DNA from: Abelmoschus esculentus
Taxonomy: Eukaryota > Streptophyta > Magnoliopsida > Malvales > Malvaceae
Assembly: GCA_035048815.1 (NCBI GenBank)
Contig: JAUCBN010000028.1
Span: 11,897,001 to 11,961,000, forward strand
Reading direction: 5' to 3'
Length of the DNA stretch: 64,000 nucleotides
A model generated the notes under the pieces. The model saw nothing but the letters and a program-made list of their open reading frames with translations, had not been told where the DNA came from and searched no databases. Position 1 is the stretch's first letter; the number at the start of each line of letters is the position of its first letter. A program made the position numbers and the translations under genes. Below, piece after piece: positions 35,907 through 47,239 of the stretch.

Positions 35907-36781
35907 CACCCCCAAACTCGAACTATTGTTTGTCCTTAAGCAATGCAAACCATCAATTTGTCAAACTTTATTCTCTCTTGGTCTTATGTTTCGATCTATT
36001 CTCCCCGCCATAACTATGTCTATTCTTTAGACTTTACCTTTCGACTGCCTACTGGTGTACCTAGAAGACAAACTACAAGGTTTTGTGAGTGTGTGTGTTT
36101 CTGTGGATAAGTTTGATTAAAGACCTTCTTAGATAAACTCTAAGTTCAAGACAAATATACTTGGATTTAGTATACTCTTCTTAAAACAACAACTTCTTGA
36201 GCCAATTTCGGTCACCTCAAGTATTGTGTTTTCTTCTTCTTTTTCCTGTTTTTTTGCTATTCTTTTAAACATACTAGAGTCAATTTCGGGCACCTCTAGT
36301 ATGAAGAAGAGTATTTCCTAGAGCCGGTTATAGGCACCTTTAGTCACCTTTCTAAAGATCTAAATCTTTATCACCTAAGTTTATTAAAAGAATTCCTATA
36401 GCCAAACAAGTTCCAAAAGTGTTTTTTAAATTCAACCTTATAGTAAGCTTGTAAGTTTTTCTCCTTAAGTATCCTAGAATTAATCCTTCAAAACAGAACC
36501 TAACTATGGTAAGGAGAAAGATTTTTAAGTCCTTAAAGAATAAACTAAAACAATACTGATGATGAGCAGTGCAAGAGTGTGGGCAACAATTTCAAGTAAA
36601 GTGGTGGACATAAGAAAAAATTTTATCACTAAAAACTCCATTTTCATGGCAAGGCCTCGGTAGTAGATCTACACCCTAAACTCAAACCAAGCATTATCCT
36701 CGATGCTTAATTTAGGGGCAAGCAATAGGAAACAAAATATATAAAAGGAAACAAGCAATTATAAGAAAATAATCATATTGA
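35907..36781 (-). other. 3' non-coding module with duplicated polypurine motif and three inverted repeats
   Basis: The terminal polypurine tract (minus strand gagtttgggggtg) abuts the LTR at 35907. A second similar motif lies near 36671-36700. Between them are 26-bp units at 36196-36221 (CTTGAG/CTCAAG), 36274-36299 (CTAGAG/CTCTAG) and 36318-36343 (one stem mismatch). No coding potential is seen. Confidence 0.72.
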
Positions 36782-38160
36782 TTATGAGGAGCTGCTGCTA
36801 ACTATATTTTTTCTAGGCCTCATTGTCGACTCTTTTATTCTAGATCCTTGTGCTGGTGATTGTTGTGTTTTTTCTTGTCGGTGTAGTTGAACTCGACTCG
36901 GTGGTGTTCTTTGCAAAGGCGTATTGACTTCCTCCCTTTCCTCGTCTTCGACAACTTCTTCAGTAAGCATTGTATCTGTCCCTCCTGTTTTCGACATCTG
37001 TTGCTTTAGCCGTAGCATGCTGGGTGGTAGGCTCAGTAGTGGATGAACTTTGATGGACATAGACATCAATTTTTGCCAAGAGGCTGGTCATAGATCTCGG
37101 TAGGGAGCTGAAAATTGCTTTTCTCTTTGAAATTCTTCGGCTGACTGATGATGCTGCGGTAGTGTCTGTTGTGACGAATATGTTGGGAGGAAAGTCTGGA
37201 AATTTCACTCCTTGGGTTGTGAAGTCATTGGTCATCATCTGGGCTAAGGTAGTGTTGAAGTCCCTTTGATACTCAATGTATTGTTGTTGTTGAAGGTCCA
37301 TGGCTACTATTTTTTGAAGGATCTCCTGGTAGGGTTCTACCGTAGTAGCAGTGTGGGCAGCACTAGGTGTAGCTGTCGTGTATTAGGCCCTGGCAGAAGT
37401 CTCGGCAGTGTTGGGTTGTGGCGTTTCCTGGACAGGCTCTGCTTGAGTGATTTGCATCACTTTGTGGCAGAAATCTCTAATCCATCCTTTCTTCTGAGTT
37501 GTGATTACATCATTAGTTTTGTTGGTACACCTGCAATACACAAACCCGTGATCAAGCATGTAAAATTTAAGGTTCCTCTTTCTTTCTTACCATACTCGTA
37601 TATTTCTCGTAGAATGATTTCTCCCACGTTGATGCTCCTTTTGTTGATGATGGATCGGATTAGAACCAATCTTCTTCGGTCTACCATGCTATTGTGTGAT
37701 GTGGGAATGAGGCTTCTCTTGACAAATGTTGTCCACATCTTTGCCTTGGGCTTGAGGTTCTGCCGAGCCACCGATCCTTTATGGGCTTCGGTCTCCCAAT
37801 TCGTGCCTTCGTAACAAAGGTCATCCTTGATCAATTCGTAATCTTGGCCTGTTACCTCCTCCATGAATTTTGAGTGGATATCTCGTTCAGAAGTTAGGCT
37901 GTAGAACTGGTTGATTATCTCAGCACCAAGGCACATTGGTCTGCCTCGACAGTGGACGTAGAGTGAGTCTTTGCTGGGCCAATATGCGTAAAATTCTTGC
38001 ACAATCGTGGCATTGACTTGTTCGGGTTGCAGGCAAAAGAGTTGCCATTTTTTATACTTGATTCTGTCGAACAAGTAATATTCAATGCCGAAATTCTCCT
38101 CATCACTGTGTTGGAGCGTTCTTCAACGGCGGCAGGGGTGAATCTGGTGTAAGTTGCCAT
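36782..38160 (-). pseudogene. extra 3' ORF of Athila/Tat element (putative plant transposon protein family)
   Basis: It starts at an ATG at 38160 (MATYTRFTPAAVEER) and runs in several frames to 36782. The middle frame (38074-37505) has the hallmark words ATIVQEFYAYW, VHCRGRPMCLGAEIINQFYSL, AKMWTTFVKRSLIP and a basic NVGEIILREIYEYG segment. I recognise these from the domain family annotated in plants as putative plant transposon protein (PF20167). The C-terminal part is acidic and low-complexity and ends in a run of Ser. Frameshifts lie near 38060, 37500 and 37050. The function of this ORF class is not established. It lies between the integrase remnant and the 3' module, and its C-terminus recurs at 63685-64000. 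Confidence 0.7.
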
Positions 38161-38649
38161 GGATGAGCAGTTGAGACTTTCTTGAAGATTTTGGATAGAA
38201 TTTTAGAACATTTCTGAGAAAAAGACGAGATCTTTAAGATTCCACAGAGTATAGCAAGAAAGAGTAAGTAATTCTAAAGAAACAAGATTGCAAGTGTGAA
38301 TAGTTCAAGAGGAAGCAAGTGTTTCTAAAGGCCTCAACAGTGTGACCGTTTTAACCACTAGCCGTTTATAGCCGTTTAACTTTTACTGCCCGTTAGCAAT
38401 TACTGTCGTGGCAGGAATTTCGGCAGATAGCCGTTGCACTATTGTTGCCCGTTAAGACTGCTACGACTTCTGACACTGTTTATTGCCTCGGTAGAGTTCT
38501 TGTTGTAAACTATTTCTCCTTTAATCTTGCTTTTATTATCCTAAAAAATAATTAAACAAAACAAATTAATTAATTAAAGACAAAATAATTATAGTAAATA
38601 AATCTAAACTAAACTAATCCTAATATAATAAAAAGATAAGGGAAGAGAT

Positions 38650-39680
38650 TTATGTTACTGGTGGAGTACATGTATATGCATCTCCCAATCTGTTTATCTC
38701 TTGTTGGCCTGGATTATCCTTTAAGTATTGACCATTGGCTTTAAGTTCATCCCTTTTTATTCTGATTTTTACTGCACCTTGTTTGTCTGGACAATATGTT
38801 GTGCTGTTGGTTTCCTTCACCTTTGCTTTATTTTTCCTGCCGAAAATTTTGTCATAGCAGATATCTAATTTTCTGTTGAGCATGCTGCTCAGGCAGTGAC
38901 TGTTGTAGCAGGATTCCTTTGTGTCTGCATCAGTGGTGTGAAGGATTTTGCATTCTTCTGTATCATCATACCTTTTCAGATTGTGGAAGGAATTGAGTTT
39001 AACTTGCTGGTCATTGACCCTCATAGTTAACTCTCCTTTTCCACATCAATTAGTGTTCGTCCAGTGGTAAGGAAAGGTCTCCCAAGGATAATCGGTGCAT
39101 TCTCATCTGCTTCACAATCAAGGACAAGAAAATCAACAGGAAAAATAAATTTATCTACTCTTACCAATATGTCCTCGATTTTTCCTTCGGGTTGTACGTA
39201 TGAACGATCCACAAGTTAGAGCATCACAATAGTTGGCTTTGCCCTTCCAATTCCAAGCTTTTGAAAAACAAATTTGGGCATTAGATTAATGTTTGCTCCA
39301 AGGTCGCATAGGGTCTTACCTTCATAGTGTTTACCTATTGCACAAGATATGGTAAATCATCCTGGATCCTTCAATTTTGGTGGCATGCGATTGTGTAACA
39401 TTGTCATACATCCTTCAGTTGCTACCATTGTTTCAAACTCACCAAACCTCTTTCTTTTAGACACAATGTCTTTTAAGAATTTAGCATAGTTGGACAGTTA
39501 TTCAATTGCCTCAACAAAGGGTAAGTTAATGTGAACTTGCTTTAGGATGTCTAGAAATTTCTTGAATTGATGGTCCTGTTTTTGCTTTTTGAACCTTTGT
39601 GGGAAAGGTGGTGGCGGTCTCATCTCTTTCAGGGTCTCTTTGGTTTGGAATTTAATACTTGAAATCACTGTGTTTATTAT
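38650..39680 (-). pseudogene. protease region joined to an integrase C-terminal remnant
   Basis: The minus-strand translation has HYEGKTLCDLGANINLMP near 39270-39330 and then VDKFIFPVDFLVLDCEADE...IILGRPFL (39212-39027 frame). A TAG at 39027-39029 follows, then LTMRVNDQQVKLN as in the copy at 1-960. The frame 39024-38650 starts as protease linker and ends with a segment like an integrase C-terminus (GAVKIRIKRDELKANGQYL). About 3 kb of RT-RNase H-integrase normally sits between these, so a deletion joined them. The identity of the last segment is inferred from its pattern only. Confidence 0.65.
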
Positions 39681-41199
39681 TATCTCGACAGCTTGTTCAG
39701 GTATTGTCGAGCTCTCTGCTGGAGCAGTATTTTCATGACCCGTTTATTCAGCATTTGAGTCCTCCTTGTTGGATTCCCCTTGCATTGCTGGTGGAGCTTT
39801 ATTTGCTGAACTGTCCAATGTCTGTTTAAGTTGTAGGTCACTTCTTGTAGTGATTGCTTTGCATTGTTCATGGTCTATTCCCTTAGCAACTTCAGTATTG
39901 CTAGGTAGTCCTCCCTGTGGTCTAGTATTTTGTCTTTGAGCAAATTGACCAACTTGGGTTTCTAGTGATTTAATTGCAGCCTCTTGATTTTGCATCATCA
40001 TCTCAGTTCTATTCATGAAGTCATCAGTTCTCTTCGTGAAATTGCTTTTCTCAGCCATATATGATTCTGTTTTCATTATGAAGGCCTTGAGAGTGTTCTC
40101 TAATAAATTCATAGGTTGCTGCTGCAGCATTGACTGTTGTACCTGCCATTGTGGCAGTGTATGCTGATAACCCGAGGCTTGGTTAGTGGGGTTCAAGGCT
40201 TTATTAGGATTGCTCCATGAAAAATTTGGGTGCCTTTTCCATGCCAGATTGTACGTGTTGAATATCATATTGTTGTTCCGGTTGTAGTTTCTCACATAAA
40301 AACCAGATTCCTCATCTTGCATATACTCAGAAGAATTGATCGCTTTTACCTCATGAGTATTTTGCTGTAATTACATGTTCTGAACCATCTTGGTTAAAGA
40401 TGCCAATTGTGCTACCACCGAGTTGGTAGTTTCTAGTTCATTCACTATGGCTTGGCGTTTTACTCCTCCTCTCCTAGAAGTAGAGAATTGAAAATCGTTC
40501 CTTGCGAGTTTGTTCAGAATCTCAATAGCTTCTTTCGGAGCTTTGTCAAGGAGTGTTCCATTTGCTGAGGCATCTAACATCATCCTTGTCGGGGCATTGG
40601 TAGCATTGTAGAACATGATTACTTGTGTCCATAGTGGAAATCCATGCAGTGGACATTTGTTTAGTAACTCTCTGAAGTGTTCCCAAGCCTCACATATAGG
40701 TTCGTCATCAGCTTGTCAAAAAGAAGTAATTTCATTACGGATTCGATCATATAAGTTGGTAGGATTAAAACGCATAATGAATTCTTGACAGAGTTCACTC
40801 CAAGATCGTATAGATCCTGTCAGAATGCTATTTAACCAGGTCTTGTCCTATCCCTCAGTGAATAGGGGAAAAGTTTTAATCTCAGGATATCTTCATGGAC
40901 TCCTTGAATTTTAAATGAGTTGCAAACTTTCATGAAGGATTTGAGATGTTGCCTGGCATCTTCAGTTGTAGACCCACTAAATTGTCCAATAGTATTAAGC
41001 ATATTGAACATTATAGGTTTAATTCAAAGTGGGTTGCTTCTATCTCTGGTGTAACAACTCTAGGGTTCAATCCATTCAGATCTTCCACCAGAAAATCTCT
41101 AACAGTTAACTGCCGCGGCAGTGGTTGCTGTGGAAGGTCTCCATTGAAGTTCATGGTTATTTTCTCTCCCGTTATTCTCTCGTAACATCCCATTTCCAT
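39680..41199 (-). pseudogene. gag of the Athila/Tat-type element
   Basis: It reads from about 41199 (MNFNGDLPQQPLPRQLTVRDFLVEDL by position) through a capsid core RQHLKSFMKVCNSFKIQGV and LRLKLFPYSL at about 40.9 kb. It continues to FYNATNAPTRMMLDASANGTLLDK (40616 onward) and the C-terminal part with QVGQFAQRQNTRPQGGLPSN and ITTRSD (40322-39744). Stops and frameshifts near 40860, 40720 and 40370 break it. The gag C-terminus matches the first bases of the window. Confidence 0.82.
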
Positions 41200-41504
41200 T
41201 TCTTTTGCATTGAAGTTCTGACCATATCTCCCTTGTCGTTAACCACCATTCTGAGTATCGGTGTTAGGGTTTCCCACCAAAGGCTATGTCATCTCGTGAA
41301 TCAAACCTTATCCTTCATCCTATCTTTATCATCCATCGTTTGGGAGAAACGACTTTGAGGTTGTTGAAAACTTTTTAGTTTTCTTATGTCATTGTGCATC
41401 TGCCATAAATCTATTTCTAGCTGTGGACGATATTGAGACGAAAGACAAGATCGTATCACCACCTTTTGCTCAAAACGCTCTAGAAAATCTTCCATGAAAT
41501 ACAC

Positions 41505-42601
41505 GATCTAACCCTGTTAAAGTTAGTGATAATTTGAATCGGAGAAACGTCACCGTCGACGTTGAGTTGTGCTTTCCTGAGGTGTGTTCTCTTAATTGGT
41601 GTTATATATGTTCTTTTGAAATTATATATATTCCGTGACATACTAAAAATTGTGTTTTGAGAAATATTGTGGTTTAATAGCATGTTTGATTTTTGTATTG
41701 CGACTTTGATTGTACATTGTGTTACCATGCATACATGACATTGTGATTTGATAAAAATATAGAACTTTCGGATTTTTGAATCACATTTTTGTGATTATGA
41801 TGATTCAAATATATTATAATTTTGAATATTGTGATATCGGATTGTGTCAAAATTATTTTCAGATTTTCAAATCATGATACATTATCATGTGTGCATGGGG
41901 TAAGATTTGTGTACGGGGGAAATCGTGGAAGCCTTCCGGTTCGGAAGCCTTGAGACCACTTTTGGATTTTGGTGACGATGTAGGTTAAGGTTCTGGGGAA
42001 CTCCTTCATTCAGACTGGTGACGATGTAGTTGGGATTTGTGCATTACACATGATATCATTACACGCATCACGAATTGTATATATTTTTGATATTTTATAC
42101 TTGAGAAACTATTTACAAGAAGAATATTTATTTATTTTATTTATTCTCACATGTTGCACATTCGAGACACTAAATTTCATAACTCACCCCTTATAGTTTT
42201 TCTTTCAGATACTCAGAATCATTAGGGGATTTGGTACTTGGAGCATCTCGTATTTTATTAAGATAAATTACTATAATTATAAACTTTATTTCAGACTTTA
42301 TGATTATTTTTATTTTATAATTTACAATATTTATGTAATCGGACTTTGGTTATTATATTCTTTTTTGGATTTTGTTTTGCATGTATTTTCAAACTTTTAT
42401 TCAAGGATTTTATTAAATTATTATCAGAATATATTTTATCATTCATGTTTTCTTAACTATGATATTTTATATAATTAAATTATTTTATAGTAACTTGAAT
42501 TTATAAAAAAATTTTAAACCCAAAATTGTTACTTGATGAGAATATTTTTAATAGTGACTTTCTAAATTCAACATTTTTTTAAGCTGGTTTAAAGGGTTAC
42601 A
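41505..42601 (+). repeat. probable gypsy LTR remnant
   Basis: No gene was seen. The stretch ends in AAAGGGTTACA at 42601, an LTR-type end. It contains words common in long chromovirus LTRs (ggggaaatcgtggaagccttccgg near 41917; aactcacccc ttatag near 42180, followed by a pyrimidine-rich ttttctttcag). The start could not be placed and no target duplication was confirmed. Confidence 0.4.
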
Positions 42602-43401
42602 CAAATTTCATGGATTAAGCATAGAATACATGAATCTTAAATTTAAATTTTTAAGAATTCTCCTTGAAATTAACCATAAACTATCCATAGAATTCAACAA
42701 TAGAATAAGGGGTTTTACTTACTAACTTTCTAGCTTTAATTTGGTGTCATGGAAACAACCAAATATCAAGGATGGAATTATGGTGTTTGCTTGCTCTTAG
42801 AAGAAGATAACAATAGAGGTGTGTGCTTCCAATATTTAAGGAGGTTTGAGTGAAGAAAGATAGAAACAAAAAGATTGTAAGCTCTCGCTTTGCTTAAGGT
42901 ATGAAATACATATCTTTCTTCATGATTTTAATTCCCTTCCTCCCAACCAAGAGAAGCCATGATTGCCTCCCAATTGGAAAATCACATGGTTTCCTCGTAT
43001 TAAGGGAAACCAATTTAAAATTCTCATAACTTTTCTTTTCTTTCTTTATTTCTTTTGTATTCTATTAATGTCATAATATTATGACATCCACCTCCCACTT
43101 CACGTGAAATTAAGTCAATAAAGAGGTGACTCATATCTCAAAATGAGTTAATAACGAGGTGATTTCTAAACTTTTCAAAGTTTATAATTTTTCTCTCAAA
43201 TATTTATTTTCTTACAAATTAGTCACCAAACAACTTTTATTATTTCCAAACTAGTCTTTAATACAAAATTAAACTCAATTAGAGTTCCATTACATAATAA
43301 CTGAGTACAAAAGGTTTTGATATTACATTTCTGATATTTCCGATACAAAATTTTAATCATCGTGACATAATTCCAACTAGACTGGTGTTGGGGGTGTTAA
43401 A
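42602..43401 (-). repeat. 3' LTR remnant of the old chromovirus
   Basis: The inner end is tggtgttgggggtgttaaa (43383-43401), the mutated form of GGGTGTTACA, next to a polypurine tract that reads CTAAAGGGAAGAGT on the minus strand. The outer part is interrupted at 42601 by another LTR-like end. Confidence 0.6.
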
Positions 43402-43429
43402 ACTCTTCCCTTTAGAAAAATTCATCATC

Positions 43430-44885
43430 AAATTTTAATCTGAATGGACTAGATGTGGATATTGAGCTTTCATTGTCTCTTTCGCTTCCCAAATAGCTTC
43501 TTCCACTGAATGACTCATCTAAAGGATTTTAACCAATGATACAACTTTTTTGCCAAGTCTTGTAACTTCTCTTGCAAGAATCTATATTGGTTCTTCCACG
43601 TAGGTCAGATCCTCCTGAATCTGCACATATTTTGGTTCAACAACATGGGATGGATCAGATCAATACTTTGAAGCATGAAGACATGGAGTACATCATGAAT
43701 CCTACTTAACTTAGGCGATAAGGATAGACGATAGGCTACAGGGACAATCTTCTTTGTCACCTTGAAAGGTTCGATAATATAGGGTCTCAATTTTTCTTTC
43801 TTACCAAATCTTAGAATTTTCTTCCATGGTGATACTTTAAGGAAGACTTTCTCACTGACCTCGTAAGTGATGTCCCTTCTTTTAAGGTTAGTATAAGTCT
43901 TTTTTTGATCAAAGATAGCTTTCAACCAATTGTGGATGATAATGACTCATTCCTCAGTTTCTCGAAGAAAGTCAGGACCTAACACCTTACCTTCACCAAT
44001 TTCAAACCAACATAGAGGTGTCCTGCAAAGTCTGCCATATAATGCCTGATACGGTGCCATTTGTATAGAGGTCTGATAACTATTATTGTAGACAAACTCG
44101 ATAAGAGGTAGAGATTTCTCCCAAGATTCACCAAAATCGATCATACATTCCCGTAGAATGTATTTCAGAATCTGAAAAGGGGATTTTTAGAAATGACACT
44201 TGATTTTCACTGATTTAACGGATTAAGAGTCAATGATTACCTAGATTACCCTTTATGACTGATCGTCAGAATGAGAGTGAAAAGCTATACTGAGATTGAC
44301 TTTAGTGCCTAAAACACTTTGTAGAGATTTCCTGAACCGGGACGCGAATCGTGGATCACGATTTGATATGATAAATTTTGGAACACCATGAAGTCTCTTG
44401 ACTTTCTTGATATATAAGTCAGCTAGTTTTGGTAACCCAAAATCTATTCTTATAGGTAAGAAGTGTGTTGACTTCGTAAAACGATCTACTATGACCCAAA
44501 TAACATCATGTTATGCTTGAGTCAATGGTAAGCCACAAACAAAGTTCAAGATGAACTCCTCCCATTTCCATTGAGGTATGTCGATAGGTTGTAATAAACC
44601 AGTAGGAACACTACGATCAGCTTTGACTCCCTAGCACGTGAGACATCTTGATACGAAGTCATCTATAGCTTGCTTCATGCCTGTCCACCAATATAGTTCC
44701 TGGAGATCTCGATACATCTTAATGAAACCCGGGTAAACAAAAAAAGTGCTAGAATAATTTTTCCTGATAATGTCGAGGCGGAGAGTCTCATCATCAAGTA
44801 TGTAGACTCGAGTGTGATAACACAAAAGTTCCTCGGAGTTAATTTTGAAATCAGAATCCACACCCTCTTGTAATTTGGACGCCAT
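43430..44885 (-). pseudogene. integrase and chromodomain of the old chromovirus, heavily decayed
   Basis: The zinc-binding region (44885-44631) reads YPGFIKMYRDLQELYWWTGMKQAIDDFVSRCLTC by position. The core has [15 protein letters not shown] and SNRDPRFASRF at about 44.5-44.3 kb. A stop-rich patch of about 60-90 bases near 44150-44230 interrupts the segment that normally carries the third acid. 44144-43947 has WEKSLPLIEFVYNNSYQTSIQMAPYQALYGR. 43925-43605 has FLKVSPWKKILRFGKK and LSRIHDVLHVFML. A chromodomain trace (LVK.LW..S.EEA.WE) follows at about 43.6-43.45 kb with stops. Confidence 0.85.
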
Positions 44886-45247
44886 ATATTGTAACTAAGG
44901 CTCTTGATCTTGCAGAGTTTTAATTCTCGAAATGATGGTAGACTGAACTTGAAGTTTAAATACTAAACAACGATGTTTCCAAAGACAGAAAAATGCATTA
45001 ATAGCACAAGAGACTACAAAAACAAAAGGTGGTACAATGAGTCTTTAAACAATGATGATACAAACATACGGGTTAATGATATTGCTTACCAGGCTGAGGT
45101 TTGCGGCTGACTGCATCAGCTATAACATTGACCTTTCCTGGATGGTAATCAATAACTAGATCACAGTCTTTAAGGAGTTCCATCTATCTCCTTTGTCGAA
45201 GATTTAACTCTTTTGACTGAGGAGATATTTTAGGCTCTTATGATCTT

Positions 45248-46553
45248 TGGTGCGTGTCAAATATGCGCAATTAGTGCAAGTGAACACGTTGCAAGTAATA
45301 AGTGATAAGTATTATCGAGTATCGTCTCCATAGAGATTGGTGTACTTAATATGTCCTCTTCGATCTTCTTGTTCTGTAAAAAGAAATTAAAACTCAAGTA
45401 GATGAGTTTTTGACTAAATAAAGCAATTAAGGAAAACTAAATAAAAAGAGAACAAATTGAGAAAGAGGGCAGGATCCAGTTATGTTGAATAGTGGATTCG
45501 ATTGATTTGTTTCTGTCCAATGCAATTACGCTACACTACCTCGACAGTACTGCAGATTACTGTCTTCGGCAGCGGTAGTATTCTCTACCGCGGCAGTACC
45601 TTGCTCTTGAGCAGATTTACCAAAGTTCGACAAAGTGTCCTTTGATGGCTCCGCTTATCCTTAAGTCGAAACACTGTTAATGATTAGTCCTTGATGATAC
45701 CTCCCGGCGTTAATCAATTATAACCAACAATCAATCTTATACTTCTTTCAGCCGCTGAAACTCCAACCTATCCCTAGGCCGAGTTAGTATTTTCCAATCA
45801 AGTCAAATACCATACTTAATCCTTTTGTGAGTCTAACTTTCTCGAGTCTAGACAAATGAATTACTTACAAACTTCTTTCTTGAGCTTGGATGTAAGAACA
45901 AAGAATGGCAAAGAGTAAGCAAACTTTGATATTTTATTGCATTGAAATAAGATACAATCTCTTCTCACTAATACTCAACAACTTTTACCTAAACCCTAAG
46001 CAATCTTAGAACATAATGGGAAGAATTATTCCTAGGATGAACTCTCTCAAATTCGGCTCTCCTATTCCCTTGGACGGCCATGCCTTATATAGGCTAGGCT
46101 TAAGGCAAATCTTTCCTAAATAGAGTACAAGTTGGAGTAGGGAATAAATTATGTACATAGGTTAAATATTTCCAAGTTTAATTCTTCTAGAAGGTTTTTT
46201 TCTGCGTGGCCTTGTCCTTGGGCTTTCCTTGTGTTGTCCAGCTCTGATCCATGGGCTTCTTGTCCAACAATGTTCTCCTCATTTTTCTCCTCAGTTCACC
46301 TACCACATTGTTATTTGTCCTCTGTTGCCTCGGCATCAGGTCCTGCCTCGGCGTCAATTTGTTGTCGCAGCAATACTTGTTCCTGTACAAACATAAAAAT
46401 GCAGTAAAATATGCTTTTCTACAAATATTATCTTTAATAGCATAATCCCTAAATATATTACATTAAGTACATGTATTGGTCTAAGTAGATGTAGAATTGA
46501 TGATTATTGCCAATAAAAAGTATAGAAAGTGATAGTGAGTTGAGCACTTATCA
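45248..46553 (-). mobile_element. solo LTR of the Athila/Tat-type family inside RNase H
   Basis: It is 1306 bp with TG...CA ends and closely matches the LTR at 34595-35906. Flanking pentamers are atctt (45243-45247) and atctg (46554-46558), matching at four of five bases. No internal region is present. On the minus strand it reads from TGATAAGTGCTCAAC to GACACGCACCA. Confidence 0.9.
46084..46091 (-). promoter_or_regulatory. TATA box of the solo LTR
   Basis: TATATAAG on the minus strand lies 462 bases from the LTR start, conserved with the sister LTRs. Confidence 0.6.
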
Positions 46554-47239
46554 ATCTGTGAAAAGATAACAATTTTCCCCATAGAGATAATGCCTCCAAA
46601 TTTTCAATGCAAAGACAACTGCAACCAGTTATAGATCATGGGTAGGATAGTTTAACTCAAGGGGCTTAAATTGTCGAGAAGCATAGGCAATCTCTTTTCC
46701 TTCTTGCATTAGAACACTTCCCAAACCTAGATGTGAGGCATCACTATAGACGGTATAGTCCATCCTAGACTCGGGTTGAGTCAGGAGAGAGGCATGAGTC
46801 AAGACTTGTTTCAACTGATCAAACCTCTTTTTTTGGGGCCTCGGTCCATACAAACAACGTATCTTTCCTCAAGAGTTTGGTCAATGGAGCAACTATTATA
46901 GAAAATCATTTTACAAATCTTCGCCCCAGGTCAGGAGATGGGAGCGTCGACCGGACGTACAAACTCATACCAAAACCAAACATTGTTTCATTTCTAAGAC
47001 ATTTCATTTATTTGTATGTGATTACAAGTCAAACTCATGTAATACATATCATTTTCGAGGTCAAATTAATTTTTTTCTAACCTTATACATATATCGATTT
47101 CCAAATTATGATTACTTATTATTCTTTCTTAAACTTAATCTGAATTATCGGGGCCCATTTTGGACTTTAATCAACATAAGGAACCATTACCTAGAAATAT
47201 GGAATCCTCCAAACTTCAACCTCAATGATTCGAACTAGA

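Larger units (their letters stand above)
34595..41504 (-). mobile_element. Athila/Tat-type gypsy element, non-autonomous, lacking RT-RNase H-integrase
   Basis: Sense is minus. The order is gag (about 41.2-39.7 kb), protease (about 39.3-39.0 kb), then a short segment resembling the very C-terminus of integrase (GAVKIRIKRDELKANGQYLKD at about 38.75 kb), the extra ORF (38160-36782), the 3' module and the 3' LTR (34595-35906). RT, RNase H and the integrase core are absent. No 5' LTR was found. The 5' limit near 41.5 kb is uncertain because 41200-41504 is open but unrecognised. Same family as the copies at 1-5025 and 61967-64000. Confidence 0.8.
44886..46921 (-). pseudogene. RNase H of the old chromovirus, split by a solo LTR
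   Basis: 46853-46629 carries the RT connection and RNase H start ([25 protein letters not shown]). The reading continues ...WRHYLYGENCYLFTD up to 46554 and resumes beyond the insertion at 45247 with [11 protein letters not shown]. The RNase H closing region lies at 45240-45100. Joining the flanks restores the expected TDHKSLKYL word, which proves that 45248-46553 is a later insertion. Confidence 0.85.

Noticed and set aside
37266..37814. 182-codon plus-strand open frame
   Set aside because: It lies antisense to the extra ORF of the Athila/Tat element, whose minus-strand reading has recognisable family words. The plus frame has none.
45255..46553. 5' LTR of the element at 34595-41504
   Set aside because: RNase H of another element continues on both sides and a near-perfect target duplication is present, so it is a separate solo LTR.
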